The position numbers were made by a program, and so were the translations under genes. This document shows positions 12,150-25,290 of a stretch of DNA of 64,000 nucleotides, piece by piece. Under the pieces are notes generated by a model. The model saw only the letters and a list, made by a program, of their open reading frames with translations. It was not told where the DNA came from and did no database searches. The DNA is from Acanthochromis polyacanthus (lineage: Eukaryota > Chordata > Actinopteri > Pomacentridae): contig NC_067116.1 in the NCBI RefSeq assembly GCF_021347895.1, positions 38,087,677-38,151,676 on the forward strand, read 5' to 3'. Each line of letters opens with the position of its first letter. The first letter of the stretch is position 1.

Positions 12150-12830
12150 AAGTTTCTCTATCGGTTTTAGCTCTGCTAACGCAAGTTAAGCTAAGCTAGC
12201 ATAGCTTGATCTGAGCTAACGTGCAAGGTAACAGTTTGTGTGTCACACAGCTACACACATACACCTACCGAGCACAGACTGCCAAGAACAAGCCCCAAAA
12301 GTAGAGGAATAATAACTAAACTTCCCCGGCAAACTTGTATTAGGATACACCATTATTAGGATATAATGTAAGTTAGTCCTTTTATTTGCTCATAATGGAG
12401 CTAGAAAACTCCGGGACGAAATGATCATCTCCTGTAGGTAATTAACGCTCGATTATTTGTGAATAAAATTAGCGACTGTCTGCCTGTGCAGACGAGTGAC
12501 CGGGGAGTTAGCGTTAGCAGGCTAACTTAGCTCCTGAGCTAGCCTTGTAACACTAGCTGCTCACTGAGACGGGGTCGGTTTCATTGTCTGTCGTGTATCG
12601 CTATTTGGACGCGTACAGACATCCGAGCTAAATATCACACTCTGTATAATCATGTTTACCCGAGTAAAGGCTGCATTGTTGAACGACTTTACTCTTATCT
12701 CTATAGCCGGTTTTAATCACAATGGGCTGTTAGCTCAGCAATAGTTAGCCGCTGGTTTTGTAGCCGGACAGATGGACAGGTTGTTGTTGGCAAGCCAAGT
12801 TAACGTTAGCATGCGATAGCTTGTTGTTGT
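12150..12830. promoter_or_regulatory. CpG-rich first-intron start with clustered GTTAGC/GCTAAC motifs
   Basis: Copies of GCTAAC or its reverse complement lie at 12175, 12215, around 12507-12526 (three in 20 bp) and around 12801-12810, with related GCTAGC words between. Clusters of this word are common near fish promoters. The function is unknown; it may be a simple repeat or a binding-site cluster. Confidence 0.35.
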
Positions 12831-15456
12831 TGATGGGTTACTTGAAAATAGGCAGCTTTTCTTTTGGTAAAGTTGGGTCACTAAAGTTTATGAATATTAC
12901 AAGCAGCATTGCCACTTGGTTTTGCTCAGCCTGCTTTTCCTTTTAACCGTGGATGGGCATGGTTATGGTTTTATGAGCCACTGATCTCAGAACTTTGTCA
13001 GATTAGCTCAACCGTGAAAAGCCTTTTTATGGAGGCGTAATGGTGGACGGTTGTGCCTCCGTCGGGGTGTGTGTCTGTGTGTCCACGACAGCTTAGTAGC
13101 TATCACCCACGCCAGACTATAGACGACTAAGCGCCTACTTTGTGCATGTACCAGAATAGTAATATTTCTATAACTCAGATTCACGACTTAGTGTATGAAA
13201 TGAGATGTCTAATTCTAAAGAGAAGATCTACAGCTAGTATACCGTTCATTTCCTATGGAATTCAAACGTTTTAAAGGCATTCCTGTAATTGTATTCATTT
13301 GATGCATTTCTTAATTATCAAACCTTGTAGTGCCTCAATTTTTTTTACGCAGTCATCTTCTCTGTGAACCGTGGCTTATGTGATTTGAGTGGACAAGTCA
13401 GTTTTGTATTCACCTGACTTTGAGGTGTGTCTCATAAGCTGGGCGACGATGTTTATATCGCTGCTGCTTCTGAACAAATGCCCTCCTTTTAAAGCAAGCA
13501 GACAGTTGGCACCCTTGGCCAGTGATGGGGGACACGTGTCGCTTTGCATTTTATGATGGGCCTTGGATTTGCCTGAGGAGGGGTGCCTCTTATGAAAAAC
13601 CTTCCTGAGAGTGATGTAACTAGACAGGCATGACTGGAGATCCTCTCTTATTCTGCTGCATCAGGATTCAAACCTTTTAAAGATACATCTGTATTTTCCA
13701 CCACCCATTATTTTTAGTATTTTTGTGCTTGCTTTCGTCATTCTCAAAGCTCTAAACATACCTCGCTCATCATGGCCGTTGAGTTTATTGTGGCTATATT
13801 AGCCTTGGAGTTTGCAGACCCCTTTGTCTGAAATTTAATCTTACTGTAAACTTCTTTTTTTCAGGTTTTGTTGAGTTATGGCTTGTGCAGTTCAGTCCTA
13901 ATGCTGGGCAGCTGCCATGAAAGTGAAGCATCAGCTCACGAGTTTATGCATTCAGTCCATAGTTATGTTCTTTTTTTAATTTACTTTTTATAGTGACTTT
14001 ATGATTGTGGTAGGGATATTGAATCACACCTGTTTCACAGAACCTTGATCAAACAGTGACTTGTGATATAAAAAATGTATTTAGGCTTTTTTCTTTTTGC
14101 CATATAATGTCCCTCTTACAAATTGTAGACCTCACACTTGTGAGATTTCTGTAGGGTTGTGTGGCACAACTGCTATTACTTCCATCCACGTAAGTCTGGC
14201 CGAGGTGTTATAGGAGTACTATAGTGTGGATACAGTTTGACAAAGCTGTCAGAGTCGAAGGCTGAGACCAGTCACTGTGAGAAGGTTAACAGGAAATGCT
14301 GGTGAAACTATGAAGTCTTACAAAAATGAGCCTGCTTGCTGGTGTCGGTGTGGATGAGCGATGAGGGCTGCAAGGGCTTGTACTAGATTGGAGGATTATC
14401 CTACAGTGATGTCACCAGGAAATGATTAAGTGTAGGATTCTTAGCCTCATTTGCTCGGTGGTAATCACTTCTTGTTTCTCAAATGAGATGCAAAAATGAA
14501 TAATGTCCTCACAAGTGCAAATTGATCTCTTGTTCTGTAGTAATGGTTCCCTGTGTAATCTTGCAAATTTCTGGCTGTTGAGTTGCATATCTTATTTAAT
14601 ACAATAAGCCTATTACTGCATGCTAAATGTTGCATTGCTAAGTTTTTCTAGAGGATTGTCTGTAATGGAATTTTTGGGGTTACACTGGTTGAGATGTCAG
14701 CTGAAAAGATTTGCATATTTCTACGATCTGAATGTGTTTATGCCCTTTTGAGAAGTTGGAGTTCTGGCAGTTTACCTAGTTGTTGTTTCAGATGCCAGAG
14801 GACAGGAGTAGACATATCGACCAGAGGTTCCCACCCAAAGGCCTTAGGCAATTCTTGGAGCTCGAGAAGAGAAATCCTACAGTGTTTGACTGTCTGAACT
14901 ATTACTTGTTTACCCAGTTGGACTTCATCAAGTATTTACAATGTGACTGGCCTGTTTTAAACATTTGAAGATACAGTGTTGGAAGTCATGACTTTGACAT
15001 TGTATTTCCTAAAGCTAACTGCCTCAAATTTTACTTTGACCGCCAACAAACATGCCAAAATACTGCCTCCTGGTTCAGACTGGGCATACAACTAGTATTA
15101 CTTTGGCTGTTGCTTTATTTTTTTTTTTTTATGAAGAGATTAAGAAAGTCACATATTAGTTTTTGTTAAGTGAAATTGAATACTGTAGGAAAGAAGGCTA
15201 AAATTGGTGGCAAGTGATTTTTTTTTTTGTCAAACAATATGAAAACAAAAACCTCTGCTAGAGAAGAGAAAATCCAACTAGTCTTTACCTCTATTCGTGT
15301 GTCTGTCTGTTCTTTGCTTTTCTTGACAACCATCCATCTGGTGTACTTTATGCTTGGCGAGTGTATTTCTGGAGACCCAAGGAAGTGCAGTGTCAAGTAT
15401 GAAGGAGTTTGGATGGGCAGTTCTTGAGAAACATTCAACAACATTTGGTGACTAGG
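12831..15456. other. gatad2a intron 1, proximal part
   Basis: Unique-looking intron sequence. The first kilobase retains some GC-rich character; afterwards it is ordinary AT-rich intron. No exon with acceptor, open phase and donor could be supported. Confidence 0.45.
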
Positions 15457-15851
15457 TTAAGGCAGCTCATCAGCCTCACCGATTACGGCAACAGTATATC
15501 GCAAAGGTGACCCAGTCAAACGCATGGGATTCCCCTGGAGAAGTTGCTTCTGGTAAAAATCCTCGCCCACGATCATCTCAAGTGTGGGAGGATTTTAAAC
15601 AGAGACCAACATTGTGGTGCTCTAAGTACTGCAAATTGAAAATGACTTATCACGCCAGTACAACTGCTAGGCATGAGCATTTAAAGCATCTCAAAGCACT
15701 TCATCTAGACTGCAGCGACAAATGCCATCATCCCTTTGCTGCAGTCCCTAAATTATTTCAGTTATTTTCAATGTCCCATACTGATACAGAAGTACATTTG
15801 CCAGTGATTGTTTTAACTACACATTACTACAGTGATGAAATGAATTCATGA
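15457..15851 (+). pseudogene. Decayed BED zinc-finger fragment (hAT transposase or ZBED-like)
   Basis: An open frame without ATG runs from the codon after a TAG at 15453-15455 to a stop at about 15849-15851. In the peptide numbered from 15507 it shows SSQVWEDF (W27, F30), WCSKYCK (C38, C42), STTARH and HLKALH (H61, H66). This is the order of a BED finger: aromatic pair, CxxC, then HxxxxH. The first cysteine pair is displaced (C-x3-C, or a Cys-to-Ser change at residue 39), so zinc binding is doubtful. No DDE or dimerisation region of a hAT transposase follows. It lies in the sense orientation inside gatad2a intron 1. It is most likely a relic of a hAT element. Confidence 0.6.
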
Positions 15852-17726
15852 TGTAAGAATTTTAGGTTTTAAGCAATGTACTCGAGTAGAAATACTTCTG
15901 TATGTTTAGCTTAGCAATGACTAAATCAGTCTGTGCGTTACAGCACGTCTCTCTGAGCGGTGCTGTTATTTTTTAACTTAAAGCATCAACTAGTTTGAGT
16001 TTAATGTAAAAGTTTTGATAACTGTACACAGTTGATTTTGAGTGTAAAGAAATTTTGTATTGTCTGTGATACTGACAAAGCTTTAAGCAGCAGCACTGGA
16101 GGCTGAGCATGAATGGATACTGTGGTTGTGACAGAAAGAAATAGGACAAAGTAAAGTGAGATTTTCTCAAAATTCACTTCACAGTAGTTAAAATAAATAA
16201 AGAACCAGACAAAAACAAAAACTTAGCAGGTACAAATAACACCAAGCCAGCTGCCACAGGTGTTTAGGTATTGTGGGTTTAAAAATGCATTCTTATCCTA
16301 CTTCACAACCACCCATCAAATGCGTGGGAGCTAGTATTGAATGGGTTCTGCTTCTTTTCAGTTTGTAGCTATATGGCACAGTCACATTTACTCCAAAAAT
16401 ATTTTTAACACATGTTTACTGGGGTTTTTCTAAAATCCAGATACTGACTAAAGAGCAGCCTACCTGTCTGACTGGCGACTTTTACAACTAAACATCTTTA
16501 GTTCTTGGATAGGCCCCTAGTTAGGTTGGTTTCTGTGGACAAGCAAATTCTCAGCTCCATAACCAACAATGACACTAGAATTATCTTAATGGCAATCATG
16601 CTTGTTTAGTTATGCTTGCATTTTTGCTTACAAGTGACAACTCGCATGACTTGTGTTGCCTGAAATGGCATCTTATCTGATGTGCAAGACTAATTGTGCG
16701 TTTACAGGCTGTGGAATACACATTTCTAAAGTTGTTTTTTTCAGTCTGCTTGTAACAATTGCTTCCAGTGTGTGGCCCGTGCTGACATGGCAACTCTCGA
16801 ACTCTCAGTGCAGCAAACAGGCAGACCGGTAACTTGGGTACATGTAGCATTAAGGCTTGTGTCCAAGAGGGGACTACCTTGTCCTCACTGTGTCCCTGCC
16901 ACATGGCTGATTTATGCAGATTGTGTATAAATGTGCAGTATTTCATCAGCGCACTTTCATGCCTGTTGGAAAAGTTGTCAAAACAAGGTTTACCTACACT
17001 GACTGTAGAAGCTGGAGTCCTCCAGTTATTTTACCAATTCATGATTAGGAGAGTTGTCATGTTTTCCAACAGAAAGTGAACAGTAGTAGACAGAGAACAT
17101 GTTTGTAGGCTGAAAAAGAGCAGAATGAAGAATCAGGGGAAATGTATGGTGTCACACCAGATGAAAAATGGTAGAAATAGTTCTCACGTGGTAACAACAT
17201 CACATTACATAAAATGACCTGATTATCATTGCTGAAGCTCACTGTCATCTCCATTGCTCCATATCTGTTGGAGAAGTCCATTTTCAAGCTGATATCCTCT
17301 TTCCAAGAAAGAAAAATTACTTGGATAACAAATTGTATTTTCTGGTCTACCTTAATGATTCCAGTGTTGAATTTTCGTCTTCAATTTTTGGACACACAGG
17401 AGACTCCTCATATTTTGTGGATATGATGATACAATGCCATTGTCTTTGTTTACACCACAAACCTGACGCACATAATTATTGTTTTTTACTGCCTTCAGAG
17501 TTGATAAAATGGCCTGAAACTATGAGGTTTTAAGTGTGACTCTACCCAAAATCTGTGTTTTGGCTGCCACTCAGTTGAAGAGTTACATTTACATTTCTTT
17601 TTCTCCTTTTGCTTGAAGCCTTCATTTGATAAAATGAATTCCAAACGTGATGATAGCAGGAAAAAGTATGAGAAATTGATAGGAACATTTCAAGCCACCC
17701 CTGCCACACAGTCCACTTCTCCATTG
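15852..17726. other. gatad2a intron 1, nothing recognised
   Basis: AT-rich intron without supportable coding exons or repeat ends. Confidence 0.45.
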
Positions 17727-18268
17727 TTAACCCTTTAAGCTTCAGTGTACCGCCGGCGGTACACCTACTAATTTGCATAGGAATTTCAAGAATGTCCGAC
17801 GGCCGCAAACGCGCTTATACAAACACTATACACCGATGGAAAGCTTAGATTCTCATGAATCTGCCGGTATAAACCACTTTCAGATGTGATTACCACAGCG
17901 GGTGAGAAAAACACATTTGTCCGACAAAAACAAATATTCATCCATCCGTTCTCTGTACACGGCTTCAAAGCACACAGCGCGACTCACATTTCCGGGTTCA
18001 TTATTATACACAAAAAAAAGATTCCACAAAAAACGGCCATAATCCAACCTTTTACATCCAGATGACACAAGCCAGGAAACTATTTTGTCCAAAACATGTC
18101 CTGAAGTCGGTATAAAATCCCCGAATCGGTCATTTTCAAGGAAATGCACCTCGCGATGCCCGTCCAATATTCCCCGTATTTTTCGTAATTTTTTTTATTT
18201 AAAAATAGAATATTAGCGATTTTTTTGTACTGAAAACGGCTGGAATTGACTGAAGCTTAAAGGGTTAA
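17727..18268. mobile_element. 534-bp non-autonomous piggyBac-type transposon (MITE)
   Basis: Perfect 16-bp terminal inverted repeats CCCTTTAAGCTTCAGT (17731-17746) and ACTGAAGCTTAAAGGG (18249-18264) are flanked by TTAA at 17727-17730 and 18265-18268, the exact piggyBac target-site signature. Next to the left end is a 16-bp GC palindrome, GTACCGCCGGCGGTAC (17747-17762). The interior is richer in CG dinucleotides than the surrounding intron and codes for nothing recognisable, so movement would depend on an external transposase. The perfect ends suggest a fairly young insertion. Confidence 0.88.
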
Positions 18269-21200
18269 TTTTCTCCACAGCTTTGAGGAGGACATACAGT
18301 AGCAGTAGCTTTAAATCGTAATACATGTTGGAAACGTATTGAGCCATGGATGCACAAGTGAGCGAGTGCAAGTTTCTCAAGTAGTAAAACTAGTAAACAC
18401 TAAGTGCCAGAATTCATTCTTCACTAAGGATGGAAATACAAACAAAAGTCTTATGCATAGGCACAGCTAGTATGAGATAGCCACTGATAACATTTGGTCA
18501 TTCTGTAAAGTCATGAAACATACCATCAAGTCTTATTTTGCACTAAGGCCCCTCTAAAAGTGCCTTATCCACAGCTCATAAGCTACAAGACGAAGCGGAG
18601 AAGGCAGGGGATGCAGTGGGGACATGTGAAAGAGAAAGTGCTGCAAATAAAAAGAAATGTGTATTTCGACATGAGTGGTGATACTGTAAAGAGAACAATG
18701 AGATGACTGTGTCAATTGTGCAGAATGACGTGTTGCCACTTCCTGCAACAGAAACTAAGAACAAACTTAAAGAAAGAAAATGGTTCATTATCCCACAAGC
18801 TTTTGGTGTCAAGAGAAGGCTAGTCTGTCGAGTGAAAATGCCGAGTGCTGTGCCAAATTCAATACGGCACATCACATTGCCAAAGAGGAGAGAACTTTTA
18901 CTTTATTCAACTCTGAAGTTCTTCTCCAGAAGCAAACCAGGATACCGATGAATCGTTTTTCCTTGAAGTTAACTCGGGAGTACATTTCTGTCTGTCCTCG
19001 ACCATTCGTCTGCAAGTTCTAAGTTCATTTATACAGCATGTCAGCAGTTTCAAAGTGCTTTTGGTGCCAGACATAATAGGAAAAATTTGAAAAATGCTAA
19101 TACTTCCACAGATATATAAATAAAAATGAAATCAATTATTGTAAATTTTAAGAAAATTTAACAGTAAGTGAATTTTCATAGGCAGCTTAAAAGAAGATAC
19201 GGAATTTCCATGTCTGAGATTCTTGGTGGATGAGCAATGAACAATGTGATCTGAGTTTTGCTCTAAAACCCTGCGTTAGTTCGCCCACTCCCACTGACCA
19301 TTACTGACCATTACCGCCCACTTTTGCACACATCTTCCACTCCTGCACGCACACAAACTATTTTGATCATTTGTGCCTGCACAATATAGTGACTTTCCAA
19401 TCCATGTCTTCTCCCATCCCACAGGAAAAGGCTTTGCTTTACTGCGTAATATTAGCAAAGGGATGCATGCAGTTATAATGTAGTGAAATTACAGTTACAT
19501 TCATATCAGTCAGTCATTCGTGTGCACGTTTCACAGATTTCTCAATGATATCTCTCAGTGATATCTTGTTTAATATGTATGGGAAAAGGTGCTTTATTTA
19601 TAAGGTACGCTTATTGTGACTGGGGAGAGTGAAGCAGATATGCTAGCTCAAAATCAGAAGTGTCCCATAAGTGCATGTTGTCTATCAATACTTTGCATAT
19701 TTCTCGCAGCAAAGTCCCGTTCCTTTCCATCTTGGTCAGCAGCAACTGAGATATTGGGCTTCTCTGTCTTTGCTTTTCTGTTGTAAAAACCTGCTTTAAT
19801 CTTCTTTTCACTTTCATTTGTTGACTCTATCCTTCTGGTTAGCACTAAATCCCAGGATCCGCAGTTTATTTTTTTGACTGCCCAATTCCACTTGAAGCAC
19901 AGATTTGCCCCCGCCCCATACAAGACTTGCATTGGGTCCTTTGAGACCTGCAGGATCTTCAAAGATAACACTTTGGCATGGTGTTGCGTAAAACAGCAGA
20001 TTTTGTTTATGTGCGGAGAATTTTAAACCAATATAAAGGTTAACGATACAGAGCTTTAAATTCAGCATAAATCTGCACCTCTCCAGGTCGGCTAGACTTT
20101 AAGTTTCACCATTTAGAATACAAACTGCAGCAGGCCATGATAAAAAAACTTGACATTGCACAACCACATCTAGAGGCATCCGAGCCTGCTCTTCCATTTT
20201 GCATGCAATTGTATTATTTCCACCTGTACACAAGACTGGTAATGGCTTAAGTAAGCAAGAATCTGGCTGAATTTGGGCTCAACTTGCTTTTGACAGAGTA
20301 CTCAGAAGTGATGAGGTTCAATACTGAGTCATAACATCAGTGTTGGGTGTGGTTAAAAAATGAAATAGGCAAGACTTAAGGCCACACCCAGTGATGATGC
20401 AGGATACGGCTATTAAATAGTTGTGCCAGAAATTTAGTTTTAATCCTAGTTTAATAGCAGTGGCATTTCTTAAAAGAATGCAAACATCCTCCAATGGGTG
20501 GAGGCCAATTCTCACACTTTCAAACAGGTCCAACCAAGTGCTTATGCCATTCAAGAGATTGAGAAGGAAGACATTCTAAGTATCAAGCTAGTATTGATAA
20601 ATACTAGCTGGTGGGCATTGATCGTAATAAAAGCAGATTCTTGTGTATTGGATAAATAGTGACATTTCTCTATCTTTATACGTTTATGTACATTAAGTCA
20701 AATTTTGCAACCATTTCCCAAATCTATTTGCTGTACTTGTTGTTCGCCTGTCAATTCTTGCGTGTGAAACAAGTTACACTGGAATTGTTACGGGGAAACA
20801 AGAGGCTGGCCACAGATGTTGAATTCTTATTATTGAACTTTCCTTTATTTATATCCTCACTCTTCCTGGAAAGTGGTTAATTGCAGAAGAATAATAAAGT
20901 AATAAACATGGCGAGTTTTTTCATGCATGGTGGAACTAGAGTGTTGCTATGATTGCAGTTGAGTTGTTTGCATAAACCATGAGATGCTTTGCTTGCAGTA
21001 TTATCACAATCATTAATTCCACTTAATTTTGTAACCAATACAAGCAGTTTGTGCCTCTCCAGGCTGTCTTTCAGATGCATTTTCATTGTTAACTGAAGTG
21101 GTGACCTAATATCCCTTTGGAATTTTGTTTTGGTGTCCCTCCTGTACTTCAGAATGTATTATTTGCTGCCACCCAACCTCTATTAACCCCTACTGATGAA

Positions 21201-22010
21201 GATCAACTCAGAAATATAGTGCAAGTGACCTAATTGGCATGGTTGTGTCGCTAAGCCATAAGCACTGGTGAAGTTTTGTCCGGTTTACTGTATTTTTTTG
21301 TGCTCTTTAAACTCTTCTCCTCCTCTGCCCTTGTCACTTCCTGCTACCATCCATTTCTGAGAACTGTAATCTGATAGCAGTCTGCGTGTGTCCTGGCCCT
21401 CCAGTCTGTATGTGGGTATGTGCTTCTGGTTTTACAGGGATTATGAAGTAACCATTTGGAAGCAATTTGGCTGAAATTGGAGATTATCCCTGTCTAGGAT
21501 TTTTGAAAACATTTAGCTGTTCCTTTTTATTATATCTTGTAAACATTTGTGGTCGAAAATGTATCCAGCGACTTGTGATCACAGGTTCAGGAATATTATT
21601 TGAGGTTGACTTTAGGTGCTTGTGTTTTGGAACTTCATGATCTAGATGCTTCTTATGTCATTTGATGGTCAGCAGATTATGTTTTGTTAATGGCATGAAA
21701 CAATCAGTCAGAATACTAGAGGAGACTTTTATGGACATCAGTGCACCAAAATCCAGATGAGACGTAAGCTGTGAGAGAATACATGCACTTTTTTCTTAGT
21801 TGTATGTGCTGAGGATACATTCCCAAGTACGAGTGCATCTGTGTTAAACAACCTTAGTCATAAGTTTTTTATTGCTGTATGTGCCTGCATTCTTGCGTGA
21901 TCATGTGCAAAAGTCTGATTTCCACTTCCTGGACTTGCAGCTATTGTCGTCGTCACGTTGCCGAGGGAGAATCCAGGTGGAGACATGCGCACACATACGT
22001 TCACTGTGTG
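18269..22010. other. gatad2a intron 1, nothing recognised
   Basis: Intron sequence of ordinary composition. Short ORFs on both strands have no splice context or recognisable domains. Confidence 0.45.
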
Positions 22011-22022
22011 GCTCCGGCTCTC

Positions 22023-22203
22023 ATGCACACACACACACAGACACACGCACAGAGGCAGTCTGGCAGATTCAGGGTTAAAGGCTTCCATTTTGTTAGGTAA
22101 CACCCTAATGGTCTGATCTGTCAGTGGCGTTAAAATGGCAGGGGCTTAACCCTTGGCGTTCGGGACACAACCAGCAGGGGCACACACACACACACACACA
22201 CAC
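22023..22203. repeat. Two CA microsatellites
   Basis: A broken (CA)n lies at about 22025-22051. A clean run of about eleven CA units lies at 22181-22203. Confidence 0.85.
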
Positions 22204-24134
22204 TTCTGGGCTGGCCGAGCCTAGAACAGAACAACTGAGGAGGGAGTGTGTGCAATGAGGTAGGGAGGGGTAGAGGGAAGGACATAGAGTGAGCAAGTGA
22301 GAGAGAGAAGACAAGGAAGAGTATTTTTCACTTGGGTACAGTTAGATTATGGCTCAGCGAACCACATGCGCTTTGCACCCTTCTCCCTCCCCCAACCATG
22401 GCACCATCTCAGCTGGGTCCCTGCCCCCACTTCTAGCCTGGTGCACAGATTAGCATAGGTAGTCTGGTCTTTTCTTTTATTGGTTAGATGATATCCCAAA
22501 GGAAAGAAAAAAAACACTATGCTCTTTGATAACTTGAAAATAATTTTGTCATTGAAGCAACACATAAGTTTGATGTGATATAAAGGCACCTGCAGGGGTA
22601 ATGTTTATGGTGTTTAGTAAGAAATTGCCTTGAATTCAAGATCATCATCAGATCATCACCTGGTTGTATCTGCCAGTAAGATAACTGACAGTTTGAATGA
22701 TCAAATCAATATTACAAGGATCAGAGCCCCTTAGCTACACAGGAAAAAAAGAGTTGTCGCTCCATTTTCTTTTATTGGGCAATAATAATCCATACTTGTA
22801 TTGCTTTTATTGGACAGAATAATTGTTGTTTCCCATTGTATTGAACCCTAAGGACACAGCTGAAAAGCCTCAGTATTTTAAAATGGCTGGTAATGTGTTG
22901 GCTGGCTGGGTCCAGTCCCAGTGGGAAGATCATTACAGTGTTGGAGATGAGAGGCGAGCACGCTACCTGAGGGGATGTGCCTTTGCCATTGATCTGGTCT
23001 CTGTGAAATGCTGGACACAATAGAAGACAGAGTGAGAACAAAACCTGTAGTGTCACTCCAGGTCACAAGATTTCCATTTGCTTTCAAGTGGTTGCATCTT
23101 ATCCTGCCGCACTATACACGTATATCATATATGTATTTATTTCAGCCAGCTTGCTTCGAGGCAGCTTGATGCAAACCTTTTCATACATTTGTTTTTTTCA
23201 TATCAATTTGAATGGGTAGTAGAGGTATCTCGTGGCACCCACAGCCCAGAAGTCTTGTCGTCCTTTGTTTTTTTTTCTGCCAAAGATCTGCTCTGCCCTC
23301 AGGTCTTATTCACAGGGAAACGAGAGAGACATGCATCTACTCCCTCTGGAGATCAACTGGCACAGATAACTAATCACTGGCTGGTCCTCTTCTACCCTCT
23401 TTCTCATCATCTTGTCTTTGTCGTTGCTTTTGCTGGTAGCCCATTTGTATGTTAGAGATGAATCTTCATGAGGTTGTTGCACTGACATATAAATAGGGAC
23501 GGGTATCACAGTATATTTAGTGATACTGGTGTATACCAGCATTCTTTATTGCAATCAAAACTTATCTTTTCTCTTTACTATTTAATGTTCCTCCTAAATT
23601 TAATGGGATTGAAATGCATAACGAAGCACGCCAGCGCTCAGTGTGCTCTTTACCCATTTATTTTAAGAAAATTACAAAGTGGATCGTGTCTTCCTGTTAA
23701 TTATTGTTCATTAGGAGGGATAAAGAATTAAAATGTATTTTTATGGATGAGTGATTTAGTATGTGAGACCTACAGTACCTGTGACTGGCTGTCTATCTTA
23801 CTTGTGGATGATACAGGAAGAACAACCTCCAAGAGAATGTTGTCTCTTTGGAGCAATGAGTTAGATGATGTGCAGATTAGATTGTTTAGACACTCAAGTA
23901 CAGGTAACACGTTTGATGTAACAAAGCATTTCAGATCTTTCAGAGCTGACAGTTGCTGAATGTTGACAGCAGGAACACACTGGGAGAAAAATCTGGGCCT
24001 AAATTAATGTTAGTATTTGAACTTGAGCTGGTTTTGTAACTTTGTTAAATTATTGGTTTCATCTTATATGATACAGCATTCAAACTGTCGACAGCTGAGA
24101 TGAGTGACATTGATCATCTCATTACATGGAAATG
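22204..24134. other. gatad2a intron 1, nothing recognised
   Basis: Intron sequence including a purine-rich stretch near 22235-22320. No exon or repeat boundary supported. Confidence 0.4.
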
Positions 24135-24225
24135 TTCTGCTGGGAAACGGCTGGTCCTGGCATTCGTGTGGATGTTATTTGGACACGTACCACCAACCTA
24201 AACCACTGATGGCAACACTTCATCT
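24135..24225 (+). pseudogene. Tc1/mariner transposase scrap
   Basis: The nucleotides read GCTGGTCCTGGCATTCGTG, GGATGTTATTTGGACACG and TACCACCAACCTAAACC. They match the segment of fish Tc1-type transposases that precedes the second catalytic aspartate, around residues I-H/R-V-D-V-x-x-T-R-T-T. Only about 90 bp remain and the frame breaks afterwards, so it is a dead fragment inside gatad2a intron 1. Confidence 0.55.
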
Positions 24226-24279
24226 TGTGGTCTGAATGTGGTCTTCTTTGGTAATATGTCTGTGTAGATTTTCAGTCAT

Positions 24280-24400
24280 CCAGATCATGGTAGTCCTGGG
24301 AGTTTCAGTAAAAAATAATCAGCTGCACTTTTTTTGGGGGGTCTTGAAGAAGTTTCATCTCACATCCAAGAGGCTCCTTCAGTTCTTGGTAGCAAAGTCT
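24280..24400. repeat. Fragment of an interspersed repeat (GAAGTTTCATCTCACATCC motif)
   Basis: The phrase CTTGAAGAAGTTTCATCTCA followed by CATCCAAGAGGCTCCTTCAG is a recurrent one in fish genomes, seen at the edges of retroelement-related repeats. I cannot assign the family. Confidence 0.35.
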
Positions 24401-25124
24401 AAATTTCAATATCAGTGAGCATTTTAAAATTTCCAGAATCTAAATTCCACCTCAAGAGGGCTGAGATTATGTGTGTAGTGTAAATCAAAGAACTGTGATG
24501 TGCCAAGGTTGGCAAACTTGATAGTCTGAAATGGATGGTGCAGTGGAGACAGTAGTAAGCAGACCTTTTTCTTGATCAGAAGTCCTCTATTCCTGGTTGC
24601 TAAGTCCCAGGCAATGAGGTTTGGGGTACCAGCTCCCTCCAGGCATCTCTTGACGGACTTGCTGATGGACAAGTCAGACCTGTTTGTGAGATTGTAGTGT
24701 CAATCTCAGTTTGTTTTAAATGCTGGATAGATGGAGCTGGGGGGGAGCTCACAAGGGTGCTCTAGTTGACTGAATTAGGATCTTTTTGCCGTTGATTGCC
24801 TGCCAATAGAATAGAAATTGATGTCAAACTTAGAGATCCAGTAATCTGATATGGTTTTTAAATTTGATTGCTCAACCTGGACAGAGAAAGAGTAGCTTTG
24901 TCTCCATCATAACGTGCTGTTATTGAGGGTTGTTGGACTTGTCATTTACCTGCTCATCTTTGTGTCTTTTCCTAGTGTCACAGTGCAATACTTTCATAGT
25001 TTGACTGCTTGAAGTCTTATTTTTTTTTCAGGTGTCACTGTAAATAGCGCCTGGAATTTGCTTGATGCTCTTCTGCATATTTTTAAAATATGTTTACATT
25101 GTTTATTAGTTTGTCCTCTTAAGG

Positions 25125-25290
25125 GGGGCTCGCTAGTTCACCTTGTCTAGTCTGCCCACCATGTACTAAGACTGAATACTTACTGCACTGCGGTGGTTCG
25201 GTGTCAATTCCAGCCCTGACCCCCTATTTCCCCCTGCTTCTGCCCCTTCCTCAGCTGTCCCTATTAAATAAAGAAAAAAAACACCAAAAA
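25125..25290 (+). mobile_element. SINE-like retroposon with A-rich tail
   Basis: A B-box-like GGTTCGGTGTCAATTCC stands at about 25195-25211. A C/T-rich body follows, ending in AATAAA and an A-rich tail (25265-25289). The order (pol III-like head, pyrimidine-rich body, A tail) suggests a SINE, but the head is poorly preserved. Confidence 0.35.

Noticed and set aside
22147..22170. TTAACCCTTGGCG as another piggyBac-type end
   Set aside because: No matching AAGGGTTAA end lies downstream within a plausible distance.
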